Below are positions 52,814 through 62,004 of a DNA stretch of 64,000 nucleotides, piece after piece; position 1 is the first letter of the stretch, and every line of letters begins with the position of its first letter. Position numbers and translations under genes: made by a program. This DNA comes from Clostridiales bacterium (lineage in GTDB: Bacteria > Bacillota > Clostridia > Peptostreptococcales > Anaerovoracaceae). Where the stretch lies: assembly GCA_009911365.1 (NCBI GenBank), contig QXXF01000017.1:18963-82962 (forward strand), given 5' to 3'. The notes beneath the pieces are model-generated. The model searched no databases, was not told the DNA's origin, and saw nothing but the letters and a program-made list of their open reading frames with translations.

Positions 52814-54670
52814 ATGAAAAACATTCAATCACCAACGCTGACTATGATCGGGACCGGGGTCCTGACTTTTGTGAAGGTCCTTCCTACGCTTTTACTATTT
52901 GAAATCATTTACAAGGTGCTGTGCGCCGCGGTCTTTCATCCGGTGCTTTCGTTCATCATGCAAAAATCTCTCCAGATCAGCGGGCATGACGTGGTGTTTA
53001 ACGGCGATATCGCTGGTTTTTACACAAACGCTTCGGGAATTATCGGCACGCTCGTTTTAGCGGCCCTGGCCGCGCTTTTGGCCTATTTTGAATTCGCAGT
53101 TATCATTCTCATGGTTTATTATCGCTATACTGGCTCCCACGTCACCCTGGCCGATTCCATGAAAATGGCACTGACCACCTTCAAAAGTCTGAAAAGCCTG
53201 GGTTTCATAGGTTTTTCCCTTTATTCCCTGGGCTTGCTCCCTTTGCTCGGCCTAGGCTTCGCACCGTCCATCCGGTCGGAAGGGCAGATTCCGAATTTCA
53301 TCAGCGGTGAACTTTACAAATCTACTTTCGGGACCATCGTGATGGTAGCCTTTTATGTGCTGCTGTACCTTCTGTTTTTCTGCTTGATCTTCGTGCTTCC
53401 GGTCATGGTCCTGCGCCGCCGCAGGTTCGGACGGGCGTGCAGGTTCAGTCTGGCCCTGCTCCTGTCCATGAAGCTGAGGAACGCCATTCCGCTGCTCTTG
53501 CTCTTTGCGCTGTGGTGCGCACTCTTCTTGTATCCCGGCATTTTGCCCACATATTATGCCGGCATCTCCGATGCGAACATGGCGGAAATTTTGGGCAATT
53601 TCTTTTTTTCCTGGAAAAGCATTCTCCAGCTCCTGTTAGTGGAAGGGCTGCAGCTCTGTCTGTCAATTTTGCTATTTACCTTCCTAGTCGCTCTGTACGT
53701 GGTGCGCAGCGGCAAGGTAAGCCTGAATGAGCAAGCCATGCCTGCCATTGAACGCCGTTTGAAAAAGACCCAGAGCATCGCCACCAAGGTTTATGGTTTT
53801 TTCAGACGTGTCGGCAGCTCCATCGCCTTTTGGATCCAAGGACTTCCTTTTTATCAAAAACATAAAAGACCCATCTGGGCAGTGATATGCGTATTGCTCT
53901 TTTTAGGCGTTTTTGGTCTTCTCTACAATCAGCCTAATTCTCACCAGCAAGTGGTGGTGGGGCACAGAGGCAGTCAGGCTGGCGTGGAAAACACGCTGGA
54001 GGCCATTGAAGGCGCGGTAAAGGCAAACGCAGATTACGTGGAAATCGATATCCTGCTTTCCAAAGATGATGTGCCCATGGTCGTCCATGACGATAATTTG
54101 AAACGGCTGACTGGAGAAAATCTCAATGTATATGATCTGACCGCTCGGGAGCTTTCCAAGCTTACCTTGTCGCAAAACGATAAGACTGGTAAAATTTCCA
54201 CTTTAGACCAAGTCATCGATTATTCTCGGGGAAAGATCGATCTGCTCATTGAATTGAAGCTTCATGGTCATGAAAAGAAGGATGTTGTAAAGTCTGTCGT
54301 TCAAGTGGTGGAAAACAATCATTTTCAGAAAAACTGTCAGATCATGTCCTTGGAATATGATTTGGTGAAGAAATTAAAAACACAGTATCCTGAGTATGCG
54401 GCTGGCTACTGCGTTTATGGAAATCTGGGCATTGCCAAATTGAATTCTCTGCGAGAGCTGAACGTGGACTTTCTCATTATTGAAGAAAGCATGGCTACAA
54501 AGAGCTTTATCGCAGAATGCAACCGGGCCTGGCTACCGGTCTATGTGTGGACCGTCAATCAGGAGCAGTCCATGGAATCCTGCCTGAAAATGGGGGCGTC
54601 TGGCATTATTACCGACAAACCGAAGGCTGCCCGCAGCGTCATGGACCAGTTCATCCGGGATTCTATGTGA
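52814..54670 (+). CDS. Membrane glycerophosphodiester phosphodiesterase
   Basis: 618 residues from the ATG at 52814. The first ~330 residues carry about seven to eight membrane helices (GPDPase_memb-type), and the C-terminal ~245 residues are a GDPD barrel. Catalytic pieces: VVGHRGSQAGVENTLEAIEGA, ADYVEIDILLSKDDVPMVVHDDNLKRLTG and EIDI acids with the His in VVHDD. The family cleaves glycerophosphodiesters from deacylated lipids or teichoic acids. It is divergent from the YiiX-like gene. Confidence 0.92.
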   Translation: MKNIQSPTLTMIGTGVLTFVKVLPTLLLFEIIYKVLCAAVFHPVLSFIMQKSLQISGHDVVFNGDIAGFYTNASGIIGTLVLAALAALLAYFEFAVIILMVYYRYTGSHVTLADSMKMALTTFKSLKSLGFIGFSLYSLGLLPLLGLGFAPSIRSEGQIPNFISGELYKSTFGTIVMVAFYVLLYLLFFCLIFVLPVMVLRRRRFGRACRFSLALLLSMKLRNAIPLLLLFALWCALFLYPGILPTYYAGISDANMAEILGNFFFSWKSILQLLLVEGLQLCLSILLFTFLVALYVVRSGKVSLNEQAMPAIERRLKKTQSIATKVYGFFRRVGSSIAFWIQGLPFYQKHKRPIWAVICVLLFLGVFGLLYNQPNSHQQVVVGHRGSQAGVENTLEAIEGAVKANADYVEIDILLSKDDVPMVVHDDNLKRLTGENLNVYDLTARELSKLTLSQNDKTGKISTLDQVIDYSRGKIDLLIELKLHGHEKKDVVKSVVQVVENNHFQKNCQIMSLEYDLVKKLKTQYPEYAAGYCVYGNLGIAKLNSLRELNVDFLIIEESMATKSFIAECNRAWLPVYVWTVNQEQSMESCLKMGASGIITDKPKAARSVMDQFIRDSM

Positions 54671-54776
54671 ATGTAGGGAATGAAAGTTGAAAGAAACTTT
54701 CTAAGTATCTACTGACTTTTTGATTGTGAATGATATCATATGAATGAATAGTTCATTTAACACGAGGAGACCTACA

Positions 54777-55121
54777 ATGCATGATCGTATAAAATCCATA
54801 GCCGACGCAGTAACAAACCTATTATAAGACAGACGAAGTATACCTTCCCGTTTCCTACGCTCTAAGGCTCTCACAATCACTACCTCAGATGGAGAGATCG
54901 ACCTTTCACACCTGGAACCGCAGTGCTCCTTGCTCCGCATTGACAGTACGGTTGGGACCGTAAAACTAGGCAATGACGCAGCTTCTAAGATTCACTTGTC
55001 CACCACGTTTCCAGAGTGTATTTCTACCAGCGGCGCAGCAACATGCTGCACTGTCTGCAGTCACCCGGTAGTTACGATAAAAGCTGAAACAAAAAACGGC
55101 AACATCCAGGTTTCGCGATGA
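54777..55121 (+). pseudogene. Broken gene, DUF4097-like beta repeats
   Basis: After CGAGGAG an ATG at 54777 opens MHDRIKSIADAVTNLL and hits TAA at 54825-54827. The same frame then stays open and reads KALTITTSDGEIDLSH ... TIKAETKNGNIQVSR to TGA at 55121, with the SDGEI and NGNIQV turns of DUF4097-type putative adhesins. A different frame over 54824-54880 reads KTDEVYLPVSYALR, so at least one frameshift is likely. The product as encoded is not functional. Confidence 0.6.
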
Positions 55122-55340
55122 AAAAAACTAACTTTAACGTTGGCTGTCACAATCGTGCTTTTGGTATCATATGAACAGAAGCATGCTATATTTGACAAGG
55201 TCCAAAAGATCCATACTATCTTGGATCTTGCTAGGCTGACCTATTTTGAAAAGGATGCGGCCCATGTGGTACCTACGAATTTTATGGAACTTGATTACGA
55301 ACGGTATAAAGCGGAACTCCATTTTCTATTATTTTGTTGA
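55118..55340 (+). pseudogene. Frameshifted small secreted-protein gene
   Basis: An ATG at 55118 overlaps the preceding TGA. After seven A (55121-55127) the frame fails within 18 codons. The neighbouring frame reads KKLTLTLAVTIVLLVS, a good signal peptide that would be reached if the run had six A, and continues to TGA at 55340. Thus either a one-base insertion or phase variation in the A-run; sequencing error is possible. Confidence 0.55.
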
Positions 55341-55365
55341 TAACGTACTGGCCAACTGCTACAAT
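55337..55365 (+). promoter_or_regulatory. Promoter of the Ig-like secreted protein
   Basis: TTGATA (55337-55342), a 17-bp spacer and TACAAT (55360-55365). A leader of about 105 nt follows, with TTAGGG-CCAAT-CCCTAA near 55420. Confidence 0.75.
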
Positions 55366-55476
55366 GATATTAGTATAATATGTGGGTGGCATTTAATTTA
55401 TATCTACAATATTTTTTAGGGCCAATCCCTAAGATGAAATCGCAGTGAGCGCAATTTTAAGGCAGGAGGATTCATA

Positions 55477-56202
55477 ATGAAACAAATCAGTAAGATCATC
55501 ACTTTGTGCATGGTGCTTTTCGTAGCCGGGGCATTCACCTTGCCTGCTCAATTCGCACCAATGGACGCACATGCGGCGGCAAAAACCAAAGTAACGATCA
55601 GCAAGAAAAAAGCAACCGTTATCAAGGATATGACCTTACAGTTAAAAGTCAAGGGCACGAAAAAGAAAGCGAAATGGTCAAGCGGCAAAAAATCCGTGGC
55701 CACTGTCAGCAAAAAAGGGAAAGTCACGGCTAAAAAAGCGGGAAAAGCCACGATCACCGCAAAGGTGGGAAAGAAAAAGTACAAGTGCAAGATCACAGTA
55801 AAAAATCCTACCACGACTCTCAATGCGACAATCCTTACTCTAACACCTGGGCAGAAATACATTTTACAGGTCAGCAGCAATGGAAAGAGCAATCAAGTCG
55901 CTTGGTGGACTACCCACTCATCCGTAGCATCCATTGATGGCGATGGTGTCGTAACCGCAAAAAAGGAAGGAACCACGACGATCACGGCAACAATGAACGG
56001 CGCGTCCGCTTATTGTGAAGTAACGGTTGTAGGCACAGAGGGGCAAGATGGCGCACAGGCAACGGAATATGTCTGGATCCCAACAAAGGGCGGGGAGAAA
56101 TATCATAGCTCCCAAACTTGCAGCAACATGGACGGGCCCCGCCAAGCACGGCTTGATGAAGCGAAGTCCCTTGGCTTTACGCAATGCTCTAAATGTTGGT
56201 AG
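55477..56202 (+). CDS. Secreted Ig-like (BIG2) protein with C-terminal Cys motif
   Basis: 241 residues. Signal peptide about 1-34 (ending DAHAAA). Two bacterial Ig-like type 2 domains follow (about 38-110 with SVATVSKKGKVTAKKAGKATITAKV, and 112-188 with SVASIDGDGVVTAKKEGTTTITA). The C-terminal module VWIPTKGGEKYHSSQTC ... SLGFTQCSKCW is a small Cys-rich, probably metal-binding motif shared by many Firmicute secreted proteins. Likely envelope-associated through its basic surface (very Lys-rich). AGGCAGGAGG precedes the ATG. A truncated paralogue follows at 56365. Confidence 0.85.
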   Translation: MKQISKIITLCMVLFVAGAFTLPAQFAPMDAHAAAKTKVTISKKKATVIKDMTLQLKVKGTKKKAKWSSGKKSVATVSKKGKVTAKKAGKATITAKVGKKKYKCKITVKNPTTTLNATILTLTPGQKYILQVSSNGKSNQVAWWTTHSSVASIDGDGVVTAKKEGTTTITATMNGASAYCEVTVVGTEGQDGAQATEYVWIPTKGGEKYHSSQTCSNMDGPRQARLDEAKSLGFTQCSKCW

Positions 56203-56364
56203 TTAGAAAGTAGATATATGGCAAAAGAGACGGTATCCTGGGCCGGGGTGTGGACAAAAAGCTGTACTCCCCAATGGGTTCTAAAAGGAGCAAAGCAAAG
56301 CAGCGAATGTCAGTCTAGCGCAAAAAGATTCCGCTAAATAAGAATGCGAAATGGAGGTTTCACC

Positions 56365-56619
56365 ATGAAACGAATCAGCAAAATCATCGCCTTGTGCGCA
56401 GCGTTTTTCGTTGCCGGAACGTTCACCCTGCCCGCCCAATTCGCACCAATGGACACACATGCGGCGGCAAACGTAAAAATCAATAAGACGAAAGCCACTG
56501 TTTCAAAGGGAGATACCCTGCAATTAAGAGTAACTGGCACAAAGAAAAAGGCAAAGAGGAAAAAAGTATTATTTAGAAGTAGCCATCACAGATTACTCCG
56601 GCAGACTGAATCGTTTTAG
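56365..56619 (+). pseudogene. Truncated paralogue of the Ig-like secreted protein
   Basis: Residues 1-60 (MKRISKIIALCAAFFVAGTF ... TLQLRVTGTKKKAK) are nearly the same as the intact neighbour, with TGGAGG before the ATG. Similarity ends at about 56555, where sequence of an integrase begins in another frame. The remainder (RKKVLFRSSHH...) is unrelated, so the gene was cut by recombination. Confidence 0.8.
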
Positions 56620-56712
56620 TAAAACTTGCGATATTAAGATCGACACCGACAGGAAAGCTGAAAAAGAACTCGCAAAATTTTATGCGGCCTGTGCTGATGG
56701 AAAAGTCACAGG
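56558..56712 (+). pseudogene. Remnant of a tyrosine-integrase N-terminal domain
   Basis: In the frame starting at 56558 the translation reads KKYYLEVAITDYSGRLNRF, then SKTCDIKID and RKAEKELAKFYAACADGKV. This resembles the AP2-like arm-binding N-terminus of phage and ICE integrases. There is no start codon, and the catalytic domain is absent. It lies about 150 bp from tRNA-Leu, a common integration target, so it marks a lost element. Confidence 0.7.
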
Positions 56713-56830
56713 CTCTGCCTGCCGCCCTGCGGCTTCATTTCATTTCGCCTTGGGCCACTCGCTATTCGACAGTCCACTGGACTGTCTCCCTTCACGCTCG
56801 TGCCCTTTCGGGTTCAAGTCCCTTTTGTTT

Positions 56831-56858
56831 AAAAAAAATACCCTTTCGGGTATTTTTT
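56831..56858 (-). terminator. Terminator of tRNA-Leu
   Basis: ATACCC-GAAA-GGGTAT flanked by A/T runs, ending in eight T on the minus strand. It directly adjoins the CCA end of the tRNA. Confidence 0.9.
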
Positions 56859-56941
56859 TGGTGCGCCTGGAGGGACTTGAACCCCCACGGTCGCCCACTA
56901 GATCCTAAATCTAGCGTGTCTGCCAATTCCACCACAAGCGC
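56859..56941 (-). tRNA. tRNA-Leu (anticodon UAG)
   Basis: On the minus strand the gene starts GCGCTTGTGGTGGAATTGGC. The anticodon arm CTAGATTTAGGATCTAG carries TAG, and the T-arm has GGTTCAAGTCC. Acceptor stem GCGCTTG pairs with CAGGCGC, followed by A73 and an encoded CCA (56861-56859). The short variable arm GTGGGCGACCGTG region is of class II leucine type. Confidence 0.95.
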
Positions 56942-57211
56942 ATGTTATATGTCTACAGCATTTTGTGATCATCTGCTGTGTGCCAACGAAACTTATTATA
57001 CTATAGCCGCTTGATGATTTCAAGGGTTTTCTTTTTGTTAATAGAGAAATCCCTATTTCATGTGTTTCATACTATCTTTTCATTCTCTCCGGCGGATTTA
57101 AAGAAAAAAATCCTCAATTTACGCCCGCTAGTTTTTCGATTCTGGTAACTTCCCAATACCGATACCCGCAAACAAAACCAAAACCGAATATCATCCAGCA
57201 AGTATTGCGAT

Positions 57212-58429
57212 TTACCGCTCTCCGTCTCTGGCCTCTCTACTGATCTCAGCCTCTGGCACCGCCTGCTTTTTTGGATTAAACAGCCACGCAGCCACGAAGA
57301 CTGTGATCGGCACGGCCAAAAGAATCCCCAGGCTGCCTACAATGGCCTGGATCACTTCCACCACCACCATTTCAAAATTCATCAGCACCAACAGATTCCG
57401 GTTGTTCAAAGTAAACAGCAAAATAGAAGCGATGGAACCACCCGCATAAGCTAACACTAAGGTGGTGGTCATAGTACCGATTGCGTCTCTTCCAATATTC
57501 ATGCCTGAGGCGATCATCCGCTTGACGCTGCGATCTTTCATTTCCAACGCCAATTCCCGCATTGCCGAAGCAATGGACATGGACACGTCCATGATCGCAC
57601 CTAAAGAACCGATAATAATGCTGCTCCACACGATAGCCCGCAGATCCACAGAAGCACCATCTCCCAGCGCAGCGAGAAAAACGTAATCTTCATCCACCAT
57701 GCCTGTGATTTTCAAGGCATTGTTCACCACCAGAGCCAAAGCGCCGGTCACCAGGATTCCGCCCAGATTTCCTACAATCGCACACCAGGTTTTCTTGTTG
57801 CAGCCGTTCAAAATGATCAGACTGGCGAAAATGATGAACACTGTGATGATGATTGTAGTCAAATAAACATTTTTGCCTGATAAAATGGCGGGAATATATA
57901 CGCCGAACACCGCTGCGCCCGTAAATGCTAGAGAAATGATCGTGGTCAGGCCTTTTAGCTTTCCAATGATTAACACCAATATCAGGAACACGCCGCCCAG
58001 CCACAGCATGCCCGGGATCCGATTTTGCTGGAGATAATACCACTGGGAAGTCTCCATGCCGTTTCCCATCAAATCCGTGTTGGAAACCAGTATCCGGTCA
58101 CCCTGCTCCACAGGATTGGGCTTGTCGATGGTCACGTCCGTGATCATTTGCTCCATCTGAGCCACCTGGCCTTTTTGCTCACCAGAAAGCAGCTCCGCTT
58201 CAAAGACGATCACCGTAGTTTCCAGCCCATCGATATTTTCTTTCTTTTCTTCCACCAGATTGATGATTTTTGCCGATTCCACACCGGACTCCCCTACACC
58301 GCCCGGCGTATAATCGCACACCTTATTTCCCACAATAATAAAAATTAGAGCAATGACGCTTACAACCAAAAGCTCGACCGCGAACTGAAGGATCTGTCGC
58401 CGATTTTCCTTTAACTTCTCTAACTTCAT
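57212..58429 (-). CDS. YibE/F-like membrane protein
   Basis: 405 residues from the ATG at 58429 (MKLEKLKENRRQ), with AGGAGGG 7 bases upstream. An N-terminal helix, an extracytoplasmic OB-like segment (about 45-120: VVIFEAELLSGEQKGQ, GDRILVSN) and seven or so helices match the YibE/F family. Conserved GDGASVDLRAIVWSSIIIGSLGAIMDVSMSIASAM and RDAIGTMTTTLVLAYAGGS are diagnostic. Function is not established; often linked to export or quality control. Confidence 0.9.
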   Translation of the reverse strand: MKLEKLKENRRQILQFAVELLVVSVIALIFIIVGNKVCDYTPGGVGESGVESAKIINLVEEKKENIDGLETTVIVFEAELLSGEQKGQVAQMEQMITDVTIDKPNPVEQGDRILVSNTDLMGNGMETSQWYYLQQNRIPGMLWLGGVFLILVLIIGKLKGLTTIISLAFTGAAVFGVYIPAILSGKNVYLTTIIITVFIIFASLIILNGCNKKTWCAIVGNLGGILVTGALALVVNNALKITGMVDEDYVFLAALGDGASVDLRAIVWSSIIIGSLGAIMDVSMSIASAMRELALEMKDRSVKRMIASGMNIGRDAIGTMTTTLVLAYAGGSIASILLFTLNNRNLLVLMNFEMVVVEVIQAIVGSLGILLAVPITVFVAAWLFNPKKQAVPEAEISREARDGER

Positions 58430-58601
58430 CTCAATTCCCTCCTGTATTCCCACATTTGTTCACGGATTTATTGTACCATGGGTTCATAAACAACAGGTGA
58501 AAAATCCAAAATCATTTCTCTATTTTACTCCAATTCCCTGGCAATCTCTCCCAATCTATGCTATTATGAATAACAGGCGCTCAAGGCGCAAAGGAGGTAT
58601 C

Positions 58602-60245
58602 ATGAACAAAAGCTTATCCATGCACGCTGATTTGGTTTTTAGAAACGGCGCAGTGATTACTGTAAACAAAGAAAATGACGTATGCCAGGCAGCTGCGGTC
58701 AAGGGCAACCAAATCGTGTATGTGGGAGACAACGATGGCACCCGTCCATGGATCGGAAGCCACACCAAGGTCATCGACCTTTCTGGAAGATCCCTTCTTC
58801 CAGGCTTCGTAGACGCACACTGTCACCTGGGGATGAGGGGGCAAAACGCCGCAGTCATCTTGGATTGCAGCGCAGAAAAAGCACCGGACATTCCTGCCAT
58901 CCAGGGAATCATCAAAAAAGCGGCAAAAAAAGCGCCAAAAGGCGCATGGATCAAGGCCACTGGATATGACCAGGGAAAGCTGAAGGAAGGCCGGCATCCT
59001 ACCAGGCAGGAGCTTGATGAAGCCGCACCGGATAATCCCGTGCAGCTTACCAGGACATGCCTTCACATGGGAGTATATAATAGCAAAGCCCTCGAAGAAG
59101 CCGACATCCATCCAGAACATTTTGCGCCAGGCGAAGTGGTGATGGATGAAGCTGGCCGTATGACCGGTCTGCTAAAAGAGCGGGCCTGCACCTATATGTG
59201 GGACAAGGTCATGTACACAAAAGAAGAATACATGAAAGCCTTCAAAACCGCCAATGACCTATTTTTGAGCTTTGGCATCACCAGTGTCCACGATGCGAGT
59301 TTTTACGGGCCTGACACCTTAGGTCTTTTCCAGGAAGCTGTAGAAAAGGGCATCATCGATCTGCGCATGTACATCTTACTGTATCACGCCTGCGGCAAGG
59401 AAAAGACCATAGAGTGGGTAAATGACTTTATCAAAACAGGTATCCGGGGCGGCCTAGGAGATCAGCACTTTCGGCTTGGACATGTGAAGATTCTCATTGA
59501 TGGCAGTACTAGCGGCCCATCCTGTGCGGTTTCCCAACCTTATGAACACGACCCGGATCTCAAGGGCATCCAGCTTTACACCCAAGAAGAAGCGGACGCA
59601 GTTTTGCTCCCAGCCCATGACGCTGGCTTTAACGTGACTGCCCATGCGGTAGGCGACAAAGCGGTAGATGTGATTTTATCGTCCATTGAAAAGGCGCAGG
59701 CGCATAATCCAAGGCCATGCAGGCACCGGATCGAACACTGCGCAATCATTGATGAAGCTATCATCGGCAGACTGAAAAAAGCTGACGTGACAGTTGTTTC
59801 CAACCCAGGTTTTTTCATAGACAACGCTGCCATGTACGTGAAATACTATGGAGAGCGGGTAAACCGCATGTTTCCACTGAAATCCTACCTGGACAAAGGC
59901 ATCATCACTGCGATCGGTTCTGATTCTCCTGTGATCGAGGCTAACCCAATGATCGGTATTTACACGGCCATAAAGCGAACGGACAGCAAGACAGGCACTG
60001 TTGCGGGAGCCTGCCAGCAAATCGATCTGATGGACGCAATCAGAATGTACACCTATAACGGTGCTTATGCGTCCTTGGAGGAAGACATCAAAGGCAGTAT
60101 TGAACCGGGAAAACTAGCGGATCTAGTGATTCTCTCGCAGAATATCCTGGAAGCGGATCCAGAACACATTTTAGACATCAAGGCAGATATGACAATCATA
60201 GATGGAAAAATCAAATTTGAAAGGACCAACAATCATGGAAAGTAA
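58602..60245 (+). CDS. YtcJ-like amidohydrolase
   Basis: 547 residues from the ATG at 58602, chosen for AAAGGAGG at 7 bases; the longer frame is not needed. The metal-dependent amidohydrolase shows the HxH in LPGFVDAHCHLG, the HAVGDKAVD histidine, RIEHCAII and the Asp in IGSDSPVIEANP. The family hydrolyses amides, cyclic amides or esters; the substrate here is unknown. It is followed by a small membrane protein and a sodium:solute symporter, suggesting uptake and hydrolysis of one compound. Confidence 0.9.
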   Translation: MNKSLSMHADLVFRNGAVITVNKENDVCQAAAVKGNQIVYVGDNDGTRPWIGSHTKVIDLSGRSLLPGFVDAHCHLGMRGQNAAVILDCSAEKAPDIPAIQGIIKKAAKKAPKGAWIKATGYDQGKLKEGRHPTRQELDEAAPDNPVQLTRTCLHMGVYNSKALEEADIHPEHFAPGEVVMDEAGRMTGLLKERACTYMWDKVMYTKEEYMKAFKTANDLFLSFGITSVHDASFYGPDTLGLFQEAVEKGIIDLRMYILLYHACGKEKTIEWVNDFIKTGIRGGLGDQHFRLGHVKILIDGSTSGPSCAVSQPYEHDPDLKGIQLYTQEEADAVLLPAHDAGFNVTAHAVGDKAVDVILSSIEKAQAHNPRPCRHRIEHCAIIDEAIIGRLKKADVTVVSNPGFFIDNAAMYVKYYGERVNRMFPLKSYLDKGIITAIGSDSPVIEANPMIGIYTAIKRTDSKTGTVAGACQQIDLMDAIRMYTYNGAYASLEEDIKGSIEPGKLADLVILSQNILEADPEHILDIKADMTIIDGKIKFERTNNHGK

Positions 60246-60477
60246 AAAAGAAAAGAAAATGAAGCCCTGGGTCATCGTGAGGCCCAGAAAAGCCAAAGAG
60301 TGGGTGATTTTCACAGCCATGCTGCTGTCCCTTCTGGGGATGATATCGCCTATTGTAAATGTATTCAACGTCCCCCGCATGCTCTTTGGCATGCCAGTCC
60401 TGTTCACCGTATCGATCATTAGTTTGATCGTGACCGTTATTGTAATCAATGTAGCATATAGATGGAAGGTGCGTTAA
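60235..60477 (+). CDS. Small membrane subunit next to SSS symporter (DUF3311-like)
   Basis: 80 residues from the ATG at 60235 (AAAGGA site), overlapping the amidohydrolase by 11 bp. Two membrane helices (about 20-45 and 50-75) resemble the DUF3311-type partners of sodium:solute symporters. The stop is immediately followed by the symporter ATG, so translation is coupled. Confidence 0.75.
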   Translation: MESKKEKKMKPWVIVRPRKAKEWVIFTAMLLSLLGMISPIVNVFNVPRMLFGMPVLFTVSIISLIVTVIVINVAYRWKVR

Positions 60478-61965
60478 ATGGAAATCATAACAACTTGGGG
60501 CCCCCTTGCGATCACGCTTTGTTATACAGTCGTAGCCTGCGTGCTGGGGTTCTCCGCAAAAGGCCGACTGGACATGAACCGGGTGGAAAACTGGTCTTCC
60601 TCTGGAAACACAATGGGATTGATCGTCATGATCTTTCTCACAGGTGCGGGAAACGTCAGCGCATATACGTTTCTGGGCGCACCAGGATGGGCATTTTCAA
60701 AAGGCGTGGCATCGCTATATGTGGTGGTTTATTTGGGATTCATCTGCTATACTTCTTACTTGATCTCGCCCCGTGTCACCAGGCTTGCCCTTAAAAATGG
60801 CTATCGGACTCAGGCGGAAGGCATCGGTGCTAGGTTTGAATCTAAGGGTCTCCGCATGCTCTGTGGCATAGTAGGTGCTGTGGCGGTCCTGGGAAACTCT
60901 CTAGTGCAGATCATTGGCTGCGGCCATATTTTGAATGTGATGAGTCATGGCGTGATCCCTATGTGGCTAGGAGAGCTGATCATTCTCTGCGCTGTGGCGT
61001 TTTACGTCTATAGCAGCGGTCTGCGGGCCATCGGTTGGACCAATGTCATGCAGGGAGTCATGATGCTGATCCTCTCTCTGACAGTCGCTTTGTTCATCAT
61101 GTACACAGTCTTAGGCTCTTTCAGCGTGGGAGAAGCCTTCTCCAGGCTCTTGACTGAAAGCCCGGAGCATTTGACGCTGCCAGGTGCTGCCGGCGATTTT
61201 CCACCCATCTTTTGGACCACATCCATTCTGATCTCCGTGGTTTCCTTCTGGCCGCAATTCTGGGTATTCGCAGCAGGCGCAAAAGACGAAGACACGGTAA
61301 GAAAACAGTACACCTACGTGTCCCTCTTTTACCTTGTGATGGTGCCTATGCTGATCGTTGGCTTCATCTGCGTGTTCGCATTTGGAAATTATGATGGAGA
61401 AGTCGATAAAGTGGCACTCACGTTCTGTCTGGAAAAACTGCCATGGTGGATGGTAGGATTGCTCGGTGCCGGGATCCTAGCGGCAGCGCAAAGCTCTGCG
61501 GAGCCTCAGCTCCATACTCCAGCTTTCACATTCACCCATGATGTCATCGCACCGGCAAAGAACATCCCTCCTGAAAAAGAAGGAAAAATACAGAGGAAAG
61601 TATTCCTTGTCGTTGTTTTTGCAGTGGCTTATCCCCTGGCCCTTACCAACCCTGCTGAATTAGTATATATCCTCCTGGTTTGTTATGGCTTCATCGGACA
61701 GCTCTTTCCTTGTATGCTGGGCGTGTTCTGCTGGCCAAGGGCTACAAAGGCCGGTGCTATCGCAGGCCTTACAGCTGGTGTCATTATTGTCGCGCTATTC
61801 AACTTCGTATGGGCCAATCCATTGTACGTTCATGCCGGAATCTGGGGGCTGCTAGTAAACTTTCCTGTGTTTATCATTGTGAGTCTGCTGACGAAACCGG
61901 CTTCTGAAGAAACATTGCGAAAGTTCTTCCCTGATTACATTATGGATATGCTCTATGAAGAATAA
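60478..61965 (+). CDS. Sodium:solute symporter (SSS family)
   Basis: 495 residues, 13 predicted helices, PanF-like branch. Segments: FLTGAGNVSAYTFLGAPGWAFSKG, GYRTQAEGIGARFESKG, SSGLRAIGWTNVMQGVMM and GILAAAQSSAEPQLHTPAFTFTHDV, as in Na+-coupled pantothenate, proline or carboxylate symporters. Together with the preceding small protein and amidohydrolase it forms a three-gene uptake/hydrolysis operon. Cargo unknown. Confidence 0.9.
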   Translation: MEIITTWGPLAITLCYTVVACVLGFSAKGRLDMNRVENWSSSGNTMGLIVMIFLTGAGNVSAYTFLGAPGWAFSKGVASLYVVVYLGFICYTSYLISPRVTRLALKNGYRTQAEGIGARFESKGLRMLCGIVGAVAVLGNSLVQIIGCGHILNVMSHGVIPMWLGELIILCAVAFYVYSSGLRAIGWTNVMQGVMMLILSLTVALFIMYTVLGSFSVGEAFSRLLTESPEHLTLPGAAGDFPPIFWTTSILISVVSFWPQFWVFAAGAKDEDTVRKQYTYVSLFYLVMVPMLIVGFICVFAFGNYDGEVDKVALTFCLEKLPWWMVGLLGAGILAAAQSSAEPQLHTPAFTFTHDVIAPAKNIPPEKEGKIQRKVFLVVVFAVAYPLALTNPAELVYILLVCYGFIGQLFPCMLGVFCWPRATKAGAIAGLTAGVIIVALFNFVWANPLYVHAGIWGLLVNFPVFIIVSLLTKPASEETLRKFFPDYIMDMLYEE

Positions 61966-62004
61966 TGCGCTAAAAAAATATTGTAACTAGTATTTCCACA
62001 CATA

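Noticed and set aside
54701-54973. Minus-strand ORF over the broken locus
   Set aside because: No ribosome-binding site and no domain; the plus strand shows DUF4097-like turns and ATGA spacing between two remnants.
56740-56830. Near-palindrome GACAGTCCA-C-TGGACTGTC considered as an att site or transposon end
   Set aside because: No direct repeat of it in the window and no transposase nearby; kept only as part of the scar next to tRNA-Leu.
61008-61313. Minus-strand ORF within the symporter gene
   Set aside because: Antisense shadow of a well-conserved SSS transporter.
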